From Thiorhodovibrio sp. (GTDB lineage: Bacteria > Pseudomonadota > Gammaproteobacteria > Chromatiales > Chromatiaceae), in assembly GCA_007128075.1 (NCBI GenBank), contig SKYD01000184.1, forward strand, positions 1 to 9,105: DNA of 9,105 nt. The letters are read 5' to 3'. The notes under the pieces were generated by a model. That model did no database searches. It was not told the origin of the DNA and saw only the letters and a list, made by a program, of their open reading frames with translations. The position numbers and the translations under genes are program-made. Below, piece by piece: positions 1-7,976 of this stretch (the first letter of the stretch is position 1; each line of letters begins with the position of its first letter).

Positions 1-1793
1 AGCAGCGCCTTGGTGTACGGATGACGCGGATCATCGAGAATCGCCGCTGCGGGACCTTGCTCGACAATGCGCCCCAGATACATCACCGCCACCTCATGGG
101 CGAGATAGGCAACGACCGAAATATCATGGGTAATAAACAGATAAGCAATCCCTAGCTCGTTTTGTAACTGCTTGAGTAGATTAAGAATCTGCGCCTGCAC
201 CGAGACATCGAGCGCGCTGGTTGGCTCATCACAAACAATCATCTGTGGCTCCACTGCTAGGGCGCGGGCAATGCAGATGCGCTGGCGCTGTCCACCAGAA
301 AACTCATGTGGATAGCGATCCATCACCTGAGCATCCAGCCCAACGCGCTCTAATAGCTCCGCCACCCGCTGCCGCCGTGCATTGCGCTGGCGCTCGATGC
401 CAAGCGCTTGCAGCCCCTCGCCGACAATATCGCCGATTAACATGCGCGGATTCATCGACGCAAAGGGGTCTTGAAAAACGATTTGTAAATCTTTGCGATA
501 CGGACGCAGTCGTGCGCCACGCAAACCGGCTAAATTTTGCCCCGCATACCACACCTCGCCGCCAGTGGGCGGTTCAAGTTGCAAAATCCCTTTGCCAACC
601 GTAGTCTTGCCGCAGCCCGACTCGCCGACCAGTGCCAGCGTTTGCCCACTGTGCAGGGTTAAATCGACACCATCGACCGCTTTGACCGCGCCCACCACGC
701 GCTTAAATACCCCGGCACGAATCGGAAAATGCACCTGAAGCCCTTGCAGGGTCAATAACGGCTGTGAAGATAACTCGGTGTTGATGGTTGGGGTGGCGGT
801 TGCTGGCGGCAGCATTGCAGGCGTTTGATCATCTGCCCACAGCCAGCATCGGACACGGTTAGCAGCATCCTGCGCCCACCAAGGCGGCAGCTCAGTGTGG
901 CAGCGATCCAATGCTTGATCGCAACGCGCCACAAAACGACAGCCGTGAAATAGCTGATCAAGCGGCGGCACCCGTCCGCGAATGGTTGCTAATTGACCGC
1001 TGCGCTTGGCGGCAGTGGGTACACTTTCCAGCAGTTTGCGGCTGTAAGGATGGGCAGGATTGGCAAAAAACGCAGCACAATGTGCTTGTTCAACAATCTG
1101 TCCGGCATACATCACTGCCAACCGATCCGCCGTTTCAGCGACAACGCCCAGATCGTGGGTAATTAACAACACTGCCAGCCCGGTGCGTGCCTGAATCTCT
1201 TTGAGCAGCCGCAACACCTGCGCTTGGATGGTGACATCGAGCGCGGTGGTTGGCTCGTCGGCAATCAGCAACGCCGGATCGCCCGCCAGCGCCATGGCGA
1301 TCATCACCCGCTGTTTCATGCCGCCAGAGAGTTGATGCGGATATTCATCCACGCGGCGTTCAGCATCCGGAATGCCCACCGCATCCAGCAACTTGACTAC
1401 TTCGTGACGGACATTCAGACCGCGTGGTGGGCGATGCAGCCGCACCGCCTCGCCAATCTGCGCACCGACAGTGAGCACGGGATTGAGCGAGGTCTGCGGC
1501 TCCTGAAAGATCATCGCCACCTGACCGCCGCGCACGCTGCGCATCTCACGCTCAGTCAGATCGAGCAGATCGCGCTCGCCAAGCTGCACCGAGCCGGCGG
1601 TGATCCGTCCTCCAGGTGGCAACAAGCGCATCAACGATAGCGCGGTCATTGACTTGCCACAGCCCGATTCACCTAGCAGCGCCAGGGTTTCACCGCGCTC
1701 GATGGCAAAATCTACGCCATCGACGACGGGGACTGGATGTTCAGCACTGCCTAGCTCGGTGCGCAGCCCCGAGACTGTCAACAACGCACTCAT
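1..1793 (-). CDS. Fused double-ATPase of a peptide/nickel-type ABC importer (YejF/GsiA-like), C-terminus cut off by window edge
   Basis: This cytoplasmic protein would hydrolyse ATP to drive an oligopeptide- or microcin-type ABC importer. Two complete nucleotide-binding domains lie in one chain. Domain 1 has Walker A GESGCGKS (residues 41-48), signature LSGGMKQ (155-161), Walker B ending in D179-E180 and H-loop H213. Domain 2 has Walker A GESGCGKT (390-397), signature FSGGQRQ (498-504), Walker B MIVCDE (518-523) and H556. Both sites look catalytically intact. The linker holds the oligopeptide-transporter C-terminal motif with four cysteines (C285, C291, C298, C316). The 597 codons visible stop at the window edge just after the typical PYTKAL segment, so little is missing; GsiA is about 620 residues. 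The ATG at 1793 overlaps the stop of the upstream permease gene as ATGA, with a GAGG ribosome site 8 bases before it, which implies translational coupling. The substrate cannot be read from this sequence. Confidence 0.93.
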   Translation of the reverse strand, partial: MSALLTVSGLRTELGSAEHPVPVVDGVDFAIERGETLALLGESGCGKSMTALSLMRLLPPGGRITAGSVQLGERDLLDLTEREMRSVRGGQVAMIFQEPQTSLNPVLTVGAQIGEAVRLHRPPRGLNVRHEVVKLLDAVGIPDAERRVDEYPHQLSGGMKQRVMIAMALAGDPALLIADEPTTALDVTIQAQVLRLLKEIQARTGLAVLLITHDLGVVAETADRLAVMYAGQIVEQAHCAAFFANPAHPYSRKLLESVPTAAKRSGQLATIRGRVPPLDQLFHGCRFVARCDQALDRCHTELPPWWAQDAANRVRCWLWADDQTPAMLPPATATPTINTELSSQPLLTLQGLQVHFPIRAGVFKRVVGAVKAVDGVDLTLHSGQTLALVGESGCGKTTVGKGILQLEPPTGGEVWYAGQNLAGLRGARLRPYRKDLQIVFQDPFASMNPRMLIGDIVGEGLQALGIERQRNARRQRVAELLERVGLDAQVMDRYPHEFSGGQRQRICIARALAVEPQMIVCDEPTSALDVSVQAQILNLLKQLQNELGIAYLFITHDISVVAYLAHEVAVMYLGRIVEQGPAAAILDDPRHPYTKAL

Positions 1794-3199
1794 GCAATCA
1801 GCCTCAACCGTGGATCAAAGGCATCTCGCACCCGATCCGCCAGTAGATTGGCCGCCAGCACCAGGGTGAACATAAACAAAAACGCTGCCACCAATGACCA
1901 CCACACCATCGGCTCCCGCGCCAGCTCCAGCCGCGCACTGTTGATCATATTACCCCAACTGTTCATTGTTGGATCGACACCGATATTGATATAAGACAGC
2001 ACCGCTTCCGCCAGCACCAGCCCGCTAAAATCGAGAACCAGAGTAATCATCACAATATGCAACACATTGGGTAGAATATGACGGGCGAGGATGGTCTGAT
2101 GGTGCACCCCGAGCGCGGTGGCTGCCTGCACATAATCGGCCTCGCGCAGTTTCAGCGTCTCGCCACGCAACAGCCGACACAGCCCAGTCCAACTGGTGAT
2201 GCCAAGAATCAGACACAGCGCCAACAGCCGCAAATCGGCCCGTTCGGTAAGGCTGGCAAAATCAGCAGCGTGATTAGTCATATAAACTTGCAGCATGAGA
2301 ATGGCGGCGGCAATCAACAGCACGCCCGGAATCGAATTTAGTGTAGTGTAAACATACTGGATGATGTCATCGGTCAGCCCACGAAAATAGCCCGCCATCA
2401 GACCCAAGATCACCGCCGCTGGCAGCATCACCAGCGTGGTCAGGGTGCCAATCACCAAGCCGGTGCGAATGCTTTTCAGGGTTTGATAGAGCACATCCTC
2501 GCCGACCTTATCAGTGCCAAGTAGATGGTATTTACTCGCCAGCGTTGCGATAACGAAACTCAACAGCAACAACACGCCAAGTGTGAATAGCACGGTGCGC
2601 CAAGGAAATTTCAGTGTCCCACTGACAAGCAGTCGCGCTTGCTCAATGGGTGTTTGTCCTTGTCGTCGCCCCAGCCACCAACACAACAGCCAGGTCAGCG
2701 CTGCCCACAGCACCGCGCCCTGAATCAGCCCCCACAACACCCGCAACAGGATATCGACAATTCGTCGATCTGGATCACGCAGATGCGCACCACCGTACTC
2801 TAGTCTGGGATAGTCACGGATCAACGAGCCATCGGGCTGTTCAATCGCTTCCTTAACAAACAGATGGGTTGCCAGCGGCGCGGAAAAGGTCTTCTCGCGC
2901 TGTTCGCGCAGTGGTGTCAGCCAGACATCAAGCACTGACAGCACCTGACTTGAATACTGCGCTTGGGGGGTGGTGATCTCGGCGACTGGCTCTAATCGTG
3001 GATGAAAATGCAGCGAATCCAATAGCCCAATGGCAAGATAAAAACTGAGCACCACCAGCGCGCCGAGTGCCACTGGCGAGCGTCCCACCCGCTGCCACGG
3101 GGCACTGAGATGCGGATGGTGGCGAGTATAGAGCGCGGTGACAATCGCCAGCGCCAGCAGGATAAAAATTAACGCATCGGTGATTAAAATCACAGGCAT
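1790..3199 (-). CDS. DppC/OppC/YejE-type ABC transporter permease with long N-terminal extension
   Basis: This inner-membrane permease subunit of a peptide-type ABC importer has 469 residues, against about 300 for DppC and 341 for YejE. The C-terminal half is canonical. It has the LGTDKVGEDV motif (227-236) and then hydrophobic helices. The cytoplasmic EAA loop (about 354-378: DYVQAATALG, then ILPN) docks on the ATPase, and the protein ends with VRDAFDPR. Before this lie apparent membrane segments at about 4-24, 43-61 and 149-175, a hydrophilic, probably periplasmic stretch at about 62-148, and the usual first permease helix at about 200-222. The ATG at 3199 has a GGGGA ribosome site 11 bases upstream. 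The gene starts 94 bases after secF and overlaps the ATPase gene by 4 bases, so the two proteins very probably work together. No DppB-type partner or binding protein is visible here. Confidence 0.9.
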   Translation of the reverse strand: MPVILITDALIFILLALAIVTALYTRHHPHLSAPWQRVGRSPVALGALVVLSFYLAIGLLDSLHFHPRLEPVAEITTPQAQYSSQVLSVLDVWLTPLREQREKTFSAPLATHLFVKEAIEQPDGSLIRDYPRLEYGGAHLRDPDRRIVDILLRVLWGLIQGAVLWAALTWLLCWWLGRRQGQTPIEQARLLVSGTLKFPWRTVLFTLGVLLLLSFVIATLASKYHLLGTDKVGEDVLYQTLKSIRTGLVIGTLTTLVMLPAAVILGLMAGYFRGLTDDIIQYVYTTLNSIPGVLLIAAAILMLQVYMTNHAADFASLTERADLRLLALCLILGITSWTGLCRLLRGETLKLREADYVQAATALGVHHQTILARHILPNVLHIVMITLVLDFSGLVLAEAVLSYINIGVDPTMNSWGNMINSARLELAREPMVWWSLVAAFLFMFTLVLAANLLADRVRDAFDPRLRLIA

Positions 3200-3284
3200 T
3201 GGTTTGAATGTCCCCAGGGTGCGAGTGCAAACGCCGCCATCAACGGTGGGTTGCTAAGGCGCACCAGCAGTGCTGTTGGAACGA

Positions 3285-3297
3285 TTAATCAGATTAA
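3285..3297. repeat. Perfect 6-1-6 inverted repeat across the secF stop codon
   Basis: TTAATC-A-GATTAA is a perfect inverted repeat that covers the secF stop codon, at the head of the 94-base gap between secF and the permease gene. It is AT-rich and has a one-base centre, so it could be a protein-binding site. It is too short and loop-poor to be a convincing terminator, and it may be chance. The rest of the gap (3200-3284) shows no clear promoter. A weak hairpin at 3264-3279 has a mismatch on the transcript and no T-run after it. Confidence 0.3.
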
Positions 3298-4244
3298 GGG
3301 CGATCATCCACTACAACACCTTCTTTTGCTGTCGGCAACAGATCAGCACGACTCACGCCCAGCCAGATCACCATCGCGGTGGCGATATAGATCGTGGAAT
3401 AGGTGCCGATGATCACCCCAATCAGCAGCGCCAGCGAAAAGCCACTGAGTGCCTCGCCACCTAAGAAATATAACGCCAACAGCACCAACAGCGTAGTACC
3501 CGAGGTGATCACGGTGCGCGACAGGGTTTGGTTGATCGAGCGATTAACGATCTCGATCACCGTGCCCTTGCGCATTTTGCGAAAGTTCTCACGAATCCGA
3601 TCAAAAATCACGATGGTGTCATTGAGCGAATAGCCAATCACCGCCAGCACAGCAGCGAGCACGGTGAGATCAAAGGCAATCTGGAACAGCGAAAACAGCC
3701 CAACCGTGAACAGCACATCGTGGATGATTGCCACCACTGCACCCAGGGCAAAGCGCCACTCAAAGCGCAGGGCGACATAGGCGAGAATGCCCAGCAGCGA
3801 AAACAACACCGCCAGTCCGCCCTGTTCGCGTAGCTCTTCGCCGACCTGGGGGCCGACAAATTCCACTCGCCGTAGCTCAACCGCGCCTTCTGCTTGGGCA
3901 TTGAGCGCGCCAAAGATGCGATCACTGAGCACTGCGCCGCTATCGTCCTCTTGATCTTGAGGGGCGAGACGAATCAGCACATCACGCTGTGAGCCAAAAT
4001 GTTGCACCAGCGCCTCGGCAAAGCCAGCCTCGGTGAGTGCGTCAGTGACCGCGCCGAGCTCGACAGGCTCAGCATAGCCAACCTCGATCACCGTGCCGCC
4101 GGTGAAATCCAGCCCCAGATTGAAGCCGCGAATCAGCATCGACAAGAAAAACAACCCCAGCAGCGTCGCCGAGACGATCAGGGCGCGACGACGCTGCCCC
4201 ATAAAGTCGATTTTCAATTCCTTGAGTAATTGCAGATGCGCCAT
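3294..4244 (-). CDS. secF: Protein translocase subunit SecF
   Basis: SecF forms the SecDF complex with SecD in the inner membrane and uses the proton gradient to pull exported proteins through SecYEG on the periplasmic side. The protein has 316 residues; E. coli SecF has 323. An N-terminal membrane helix (about 21-38) leads to the family motif GLDFTGGT (44-51). A periplasmic P1 domain spans about 52-140. Five further helices follow, with the conserved GYSLNDTIVIFDRIREN block (204-220), in which D209 and R216 match the proton-relay Asp and Arg of SecF. The ATG at 4244 is supported by an AAGGA ribosome site 8 bases upstream. It follows secD by 11 bases, as in the usual yajC-secD-secF operon. 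Identification is secure. Confidence 0.98.
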   Translation of the reverse strand: MAHLQLLKELKIDFMGQRRRALIVSATLLGLFFLSMLIRGFNLGLDFTGGTVIEVGYAEPVELGAVTDALTEAGFAEALVQHFGSQRDVLIRLAPQDQEDDSGAVLSDRIFGALNAQAEGAVELRRVEFVGPQVGEELREQGGLAVLFSLLGILAYVALRFEWRFALGAVVAIIHDVLFTVGLFSLFQIAFDLTVLAAVLAVIGYSLNDTIVIFDRIRENFRKMRKGTVIEIVNRSINQTLSRTVITSGTTLLVLLALYFLGGEALSGFSLALLIGVIIGTYSTIYIATAMVIWLGVSRADLLPTAKEGVVVDDRP

Positions 4245-4252
4245 GAGAATTG

Positions 4253-4257
4253 TCCTT
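4253..4257 (-). promoter_or_regulatory. Ribosome binding site of secF, overlapping the secD stop codon
   Basis: AAGGA on the minus strand lies 8 bases before the secF ATG and shares bases with the TAA stop of secD. Ribosomes finishing secD therefore end on the secF initiation site, an arrangement expected to keep the two subunits in balance. Confidence 0.75.
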
Positions 4258-6115
4258 AAATCGCCAGCGCCTTGACGCGGCGGCGGCCATAAATCAGGTT
4301 GACCAGTGCCCGCGAGCCAAGAATTGCCGTGAACATCGAGGTCAGGATGCCAATAAAGAGCGTGACCGCGAAACCTTTGATTGGGCCGGTGCCAAAGCTA
4401 AACAGCACCACCGCCGCAATCAGGGTGGTGATGTTGGCATCGATGATCGTCGAAAATGCTTTGTCATATCCGGCATAGATGCTTGCCTGTGGGCTACTGC
4501 CGTTGCGAATCTCTTCGCGGATGCGCTCAAAAATCAACACATTGGCATCCACTGCCATACCCACAGTGAGCACAATGCCAGCAATGCCCGGCAAGGTCAG
4601 GGTGGCTTGCAGCAAGGACAGCACAGCGACAATCATCACCAGATTGACCACCAACACCAGATTGGCAACCAGCCCAAAGATGCGGTAATACAGCGCCATA
4701 AACACCACCACCAGTGCCAAGCCAATGACCACCGACAACACCCCTTGGTTGATATTGTCCTGACCAAGGCTCGGGCCGATGGTGCGCTCTTCGACAATCT
4801 CAATCGGTGCCGCCAATGCCCCAGCGCGGAGCAATAAAGCAAGATTGTGCGCCTCTTCGCTGCTGCGCAGCCCGGTGGTCTGAAAACGCCGCCCAAATGG
4901 CTCGATGATATTGGCAACGCTGATCACTTCTTCGATGCGCTCGCGCTCGCGCACTGGCTCACCATCAACCATGCGGGTGATGGTGCGGTTTTCGATATAG
5001 ACCACTGCCATCGGTTTGCCGACATTTTCGGTGGTCACAGAACGCATCTGCCGCGCACCTGAGCCATCTAAATTGACAAACACCGCCGGCGATCCCGATT
5101 GTTGATCAAAGCCTGCTGAGGCATCGGTGATCTGATCGCCAGTGACAATCACCCGCCGCCGCAGCAAAATCGGTCGCCCATCGCGCTCACGATACAGGGC
5201 TGAGCCAACGGGCACTCGACCGTTGACTGCATCCTCAACGCTGTTGTCCCCATCAACCAGCCGATATTCGAGGGTTGCCGTCGCTCCTAACAGGTCTTTG
5301 AGCCGTGAAGGATCCTGAGCACCCGGCAGTTGCACCACGATGCGCCGCTCACCTTGGCGTTGGATGCTTGGCTCGGCAACGCCAAGCGCGTTGACCCGAT
5401 TGCGCAGTGTGGTGATGTTTTGTTGCAGCGCAAACCGCTTGATTTCGTCCTGACGCGCCGGCGGCAGCACAGCATCAATATACCAATTGGTGCCGCTTTC
5501 GCGGGTTGAGAGTGTTAGATCGCCCAACTCGCGGCGCAGGGCGCGCAATGCCTCATCGCGCACCACCTCGTCACCAAGCCGCACCTCAATGCGCTCATGC
5601 TCACGCAGCACCGTCAGATACCGAATTTTGCGTTTGCGTAACTCACTGCGAATCTCGCCAACATAGCGTTCTAGTGCCTGCTCGACCGCCGCCTCCATAT
5701 CGACATCAATCAATACATGAATGCCGCCGCGCAGATCCAGCCCCAAAAACATCGGCTGCAATCCCAACGCGCGCAGCCAGCCGGGCAGATCGGGGGCGAG
5801 TGTGAGGGCACCGCGATAGCGTTCAGCAAGGGTGGTTTGCAACACCTCTTGCCCACGAAGCTGATCGCCAGAGCTGGTAAAGCGCACCAGGAGCTGGTCG
5901 TTGGGCAGCGACTGGATGTTTTTTACTGGTACCTCAGCATTTTCAAGCGCGGCCTGAATCTCGGCGATACTGCGCTCGCTGATGATGACCCCGCGCTCGC
6001 CAGTGACCTGAATCGAGGGGTCTTGGGCGAACAGATTGGGCAGAGCCAACACCAACCCGACCAGGATAACCGAGAGGATGGCGAGGTTTTTCCACAGTGG
6101 ATACTGATTGATCAT
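4256..6115 (-). CDS. secD: Protein translocase subunit SecD
   Basis: SecD is the larger subunit of the SecDF export motor in the inner membrane. The protein has 619 residues, close to the 615 of E. coli SecD. The first helix is at about 10-28. The hallmark GLDLRGG is at 125-131, after which comes the large periplasmic P1 domain. The C-terminal membrane part starts near residue 455. It contains GMAVDANVLIFERIREE (519-535), where D523 corresponds to the proton-translocating Asp519 of E. coli. The later helices and the basic tail (GRRRVK) are normal. The ATG at 6115 has only a weak ribosome site (TTGAG). The gene follows yajC by 48 bases and precedes secF by 11. All family features are present and I see no frame break. 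Confidence 0.98.
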   Translation of the reverse strand: MINQYPLWKNLAILSVILVGLVLALPNLFAQDPSIQVTGERGVIISERSIAEIQAALENAEVPVKNIQSLPNDQLLVRFTSSGDQLRGQEVLQTTLAERYRGALTLAPDLPGWLRALGLQPMFLGLDLRGGIHVLIDVDMEAAVEQALERYVGEIRSELRKRKIRYLTVLREHERIEVRLGDEVVRDEALRALRRELGDLTLSTRESGTNWYIDAVLPPARQDEIKRFALQQNITTLRNRVNALGVAEPSIQRQGERRIVVQLPGAQDPSRLKDLLGATATLEYRLVDGDNSVEDAVNGRVPVGSALYRERDGRPILLRRRVIVTGDQITDASAGFDQQSGSPAVFVNLDGSGARQMRSVTTENVGKPMAVVYIENRTITRMVDGEPVRERERIEEVISVANIIEPFGRRFQTTGLRSSEEAHNLALLLRAGALAAPIEIVEERTIGPSLGQDNINQGVLSVVIGLALVVVFMALYYRIFGLVANLVLVVNLVMIVAVLSLLQATLTLPGIAGIVLTVGMAVDANVLIFERIREEIRNGSSPQASIYAGYDKAFSTIIDANITTLIAAVVLFSFGTGPIKGFAVTLFIGILTSMFTAILGSRALVNLIYGRRRVKALAI

Positions 6116-6163
6116 AACTCAAAACACAGTGATGATGGGCGCGATGAGGAATATGTATAGCGA

Positions 6164-6493
6164 TTAAAGGTCTTTGAGCGAGCCTTTGGGCAACACCGCC
6201 TCCACAGCAGGACGACGCATCTTAATCGTGACCCCATCGGCAACCTCTAGCTCGATAAAATTATCGCCAAGATTGACAACACGACCTGCCACCCCACCGA
6301 TAGTAATCACCTCATCACCCTTCGCCAGCCGCTCGATCAACGCCCGATGTTCCTTTTGGCGTTTCATCTGTGGGCGGATCATAAAAAAGTAGAGAATAAC
6401 GATCAGACCAATCGGAAACAGCAGACTCAACAGCCCACCAGAACCAGCGCCTGCACCAGTTTGCGCCATCGCATCAGCAATAAAAAAGCTCAT
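6164..6493 (-). CDS. yajC: Preprotein translocase subunit YajC
   Basis: This small single-span inner-membrane protein copurifies with SecDF and supports the holotranslocon. It has 109 residues; E. coli YajC has 110. A short N-terminus is followed by one hydrophobic helix (about 20-38), then the family motif FFMIRPQMKRQKEH (36-49). A cytoplasmic beta-rich domain follows, containing GDEVITIGGVAGRV (59-72). The ATG at 6493 is preceded by GAGGA at a 10-base spacing. It is the first gene of the leftward cluster in this window. In many proteobacteria tgt and queA stand upstream, but here the upstream gene is the divergent menE-like gene, so yajC must have its own promoter in the spacer to its right. 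Confidence 0.97.
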   Translation of the reverse strand: MSFFIADAMAQTGAGAGSGGLLSLLFPIGLIVILYFFMIRPQMKRQKEHRALIERLAKGDEVITIGGVAGRVVNLGDNFIELEVADGVTIKMRRPAVEAVLPKGSLKDL

Positions 6494-6584
6494 AATTTTA
6501 ATATCCTCAATGAGTTAAATGAAGCAGTCGCCACAAGAGCTGCGGCAAAATTTAGCGTACTATATCATAAGCGGTGGCATTGCG
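6494..6584. promoter_or_regulatory. Divergent spacer between yajC and the menE-like gene
   Basis: These 91 bases separate the yajC start from the preferred menE start and must hold at least the yajC promoter. The block at 6549-6570 is AT-rich. It contains TATATCAT on the plus strand and TATGATATAGT on the minus strand, which could serve as a -10 in either direction. I do not find a good -35 partner at the right distance for either, so exact promoters are not called. If menE instead started at 6519, only 25 bases would separate the two genes. Confidence 0.35.
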
Positions 6585-7976
6585 ATGGATTGCGCATCAG
6601 AAACGAAAAGTTTACACTCACTATCAGGTCAAACATTTCTATTTGTGAACACAACGACAGCGGGATTACGCACCAATGAAGAGTGTGTGTCTTGGCATCA
6701 CCTAGCTGACCAGGCCAACGGCTTGGCTGCTTGGTTGCATCAGGTTGGAGTGCGGCCAGGCCATATCGTTGGCTGTGTTGCGATTGCCGATGATGCCCAG
6801 TTGGAGCGCAGGCGCCAGGCGTTGGCGTTGATCGAGGCGGTGCTGTTGCCGCTGGCGCCAACGCTCACGGCGGCTGAACAACAGCACCTGCTGGCAACCA
6901 CGGCGGCTGAATGGCTGTGGCAGCCTACGGGCACTCTGATTCGCACCGCACACCGCGCCGCACCACTGCGCTGGGCATCGCCAGTACAGTTGGCGTTGGC
7001 GACCAGTGGCAGCAGCGATGCCCCCAAGGTGGCGTTGATCAGCCAGCCACAGCTCAAACACGCTTGCTGCGCCGTCAATGCACGGCTTGACCTCCAAGCT
7101 GGAGATTGTTGGCTGTGTTGTCTGCCGTTGCAGCATGTTGGTGGACTGGCGATTTTGTGTCGCTGTGCCGAAGCCAAGGCCAGCGTGGTGGTGCATCCGC
7201 GCTTTGATGCAGCCCGAGTGCTGGCGGATTTAACACAGCACGCTGTGACGCATCTGTCGCTGGTGCCGCCGATGCTGGCACGCTTATTAGATTTAGATGC
7301 ACCGCCGCCACTGGCGTTGCGCGTGGTGGTGGTTGGTGGGCAGGCATTGGATGCCACGCTTGCACAACGCGCCCTCGCAGCGGGCTGGCCGATCACGCTG
7401 AGTTACGGCATGACCGAGACCTTTGCGCTGCTTGCCAGTCAGCGGCTGACCGATCCAACAGCACCGCCCAGGCTTCAGCCGCTGCCCGAGATCGCGCTTG
7501 ATTGTCCAACCTGTCCTCAGCCACCAGCCACGCTGCGACTGCGCGGGGCATTGCTGATGGCGGGCTATGCCCATCCTGGTCGCATCCCGGGTGCGGGACT
7601 TTGTGATGGCTGGTTGACAACAGACGACTTGGCGTGTCAAGACAGTGCGCAGGCATTGATGCTGGCGGGCCGTGGCGATGAACAGGTGGTGATCGCTGGG
7701 ATCAATGTCCAGCCGAGCGCGATTGAGGCGCGACTGCGTCACGCCCCAGGTGTGGTTGATTGTGCGGTGGTTGCGCTACCAGAGCCAATCTGGGGGCATC
7801 GGTTGGTGGTCTTTTATGTCGGCACCACAACGCCAGCCCGGCTAGATGCTTGGTGTCGTGCGCATCTGCCAAACAGTCAGCGTCCACGGCCTTGTTTGCA
7901 ACTGACAGCCATGCCCGTGCTGGCTTCAGGCAAGCGCGATCAGCGCACACTGCGCGAATTGGCGGCAGAGGCCTGA
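6585..7976 (+). CDS. menE: MenE-like o-succinylbenzoate-CoA ligase (AMP-forming acyl-CoA synthetase family)
   Basis: This cytosolic ANL-superfamily enzyme would adenylate o-succinylbenzoate and transfer it to CoA, a step of classical menaquinone synthesis. From the start chosen here (463 residues; E. coli MenE has 451) the motifs are in order. They are the ATP-binding loop TSGSSDAPK (140-148, S-D replacing the usual T-G), LPLQHVGG (180-187), YGMTE (274-278), GWLTTDD with the ATP-ribose Asp (342-348), the hinge region GRGDEQVVIAG (362-372), and the C-terminal catalytic lysine in SGKRDQ (K450). The in-frame ATG at 6519 would add 22 residues. I prefer 6585 because it matches the MenE N-terminus and leaves room for the divergent yajC promoter. 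The family alone fits many acyl-CoA ligases. The MenE call rests on overall resemblance and on the neighbouring DHNA-CoA-thioesterase-like gene, with which it converges. Confidence 0.8.
   Translation: MDCASETKSLHSLSGQTFLFVNTTTAGLRTNEECVSWHHLADQANGLAAWLHQVGVRPGHIVGCVAIADDAQLERRRQALALIEAVLLPLAPTLTAAEQQHLLATTAAEWLWQPTGTLIRTAHRAAPLRWASPVQLALATSGSSDAPKVALISQPQLKHACCAVNARLDLQAGDCWLCCLPLQHVGGLAILCRCAEAKASVVVHPRFDAARVLADLTQHAVTHLSLVPPMLARLLDLDAPPPLALRVVVVGGQALDATLAQRALAAGWPITLSYGMTETFALLASQRLTDPTAPPRLQPLPEIALDCPTCPQPPATLRLRGALLMAGYAHPGRIPGAGLCDGWLTTDDLACQDSAQALMLAGRGDEQVVIAGINVQPSAIEARLRHAPGVVDCAVVALPEPIWGHRLVVFYVGTTTPARLDAWCRAHLPNSQRPRPCLQLTAMPVLASGKRDQRTLRELAAEA

Noticed and set aside
1224..1640. 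Open frame of 138 codons on the plus strand
   Set aside because: It is antisense to the first ATPase domain, whose Walker A, signature and Walker B motifs are intact; composition is typical of a shadow.
3264..3279. Possible hairpin or terminator between secF and the permease gene
   Set aside because: The stem has a mismatch on the transcribed strand, the loop is tiny and no T-run follows, so it does not look like an intrinsic terminator.
4250..4837. Open frame of 195 codons on the plus strand, antisense to secD
   Set aside because: It lies wholly within a secure secD gene, its product is Gln/His/Asn-rich with no recognisable domain, and no ribosome site supports it. It is a reading-frame shadow.
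6740..7396. Open frame of 218 codons on the minus strand, antisense to menE
   Set aside because: The product is low-complexity (Ala/Ser/Arg/Cys) with no family features, while the plus frame carries every acyl-CoA ligase motif in order.
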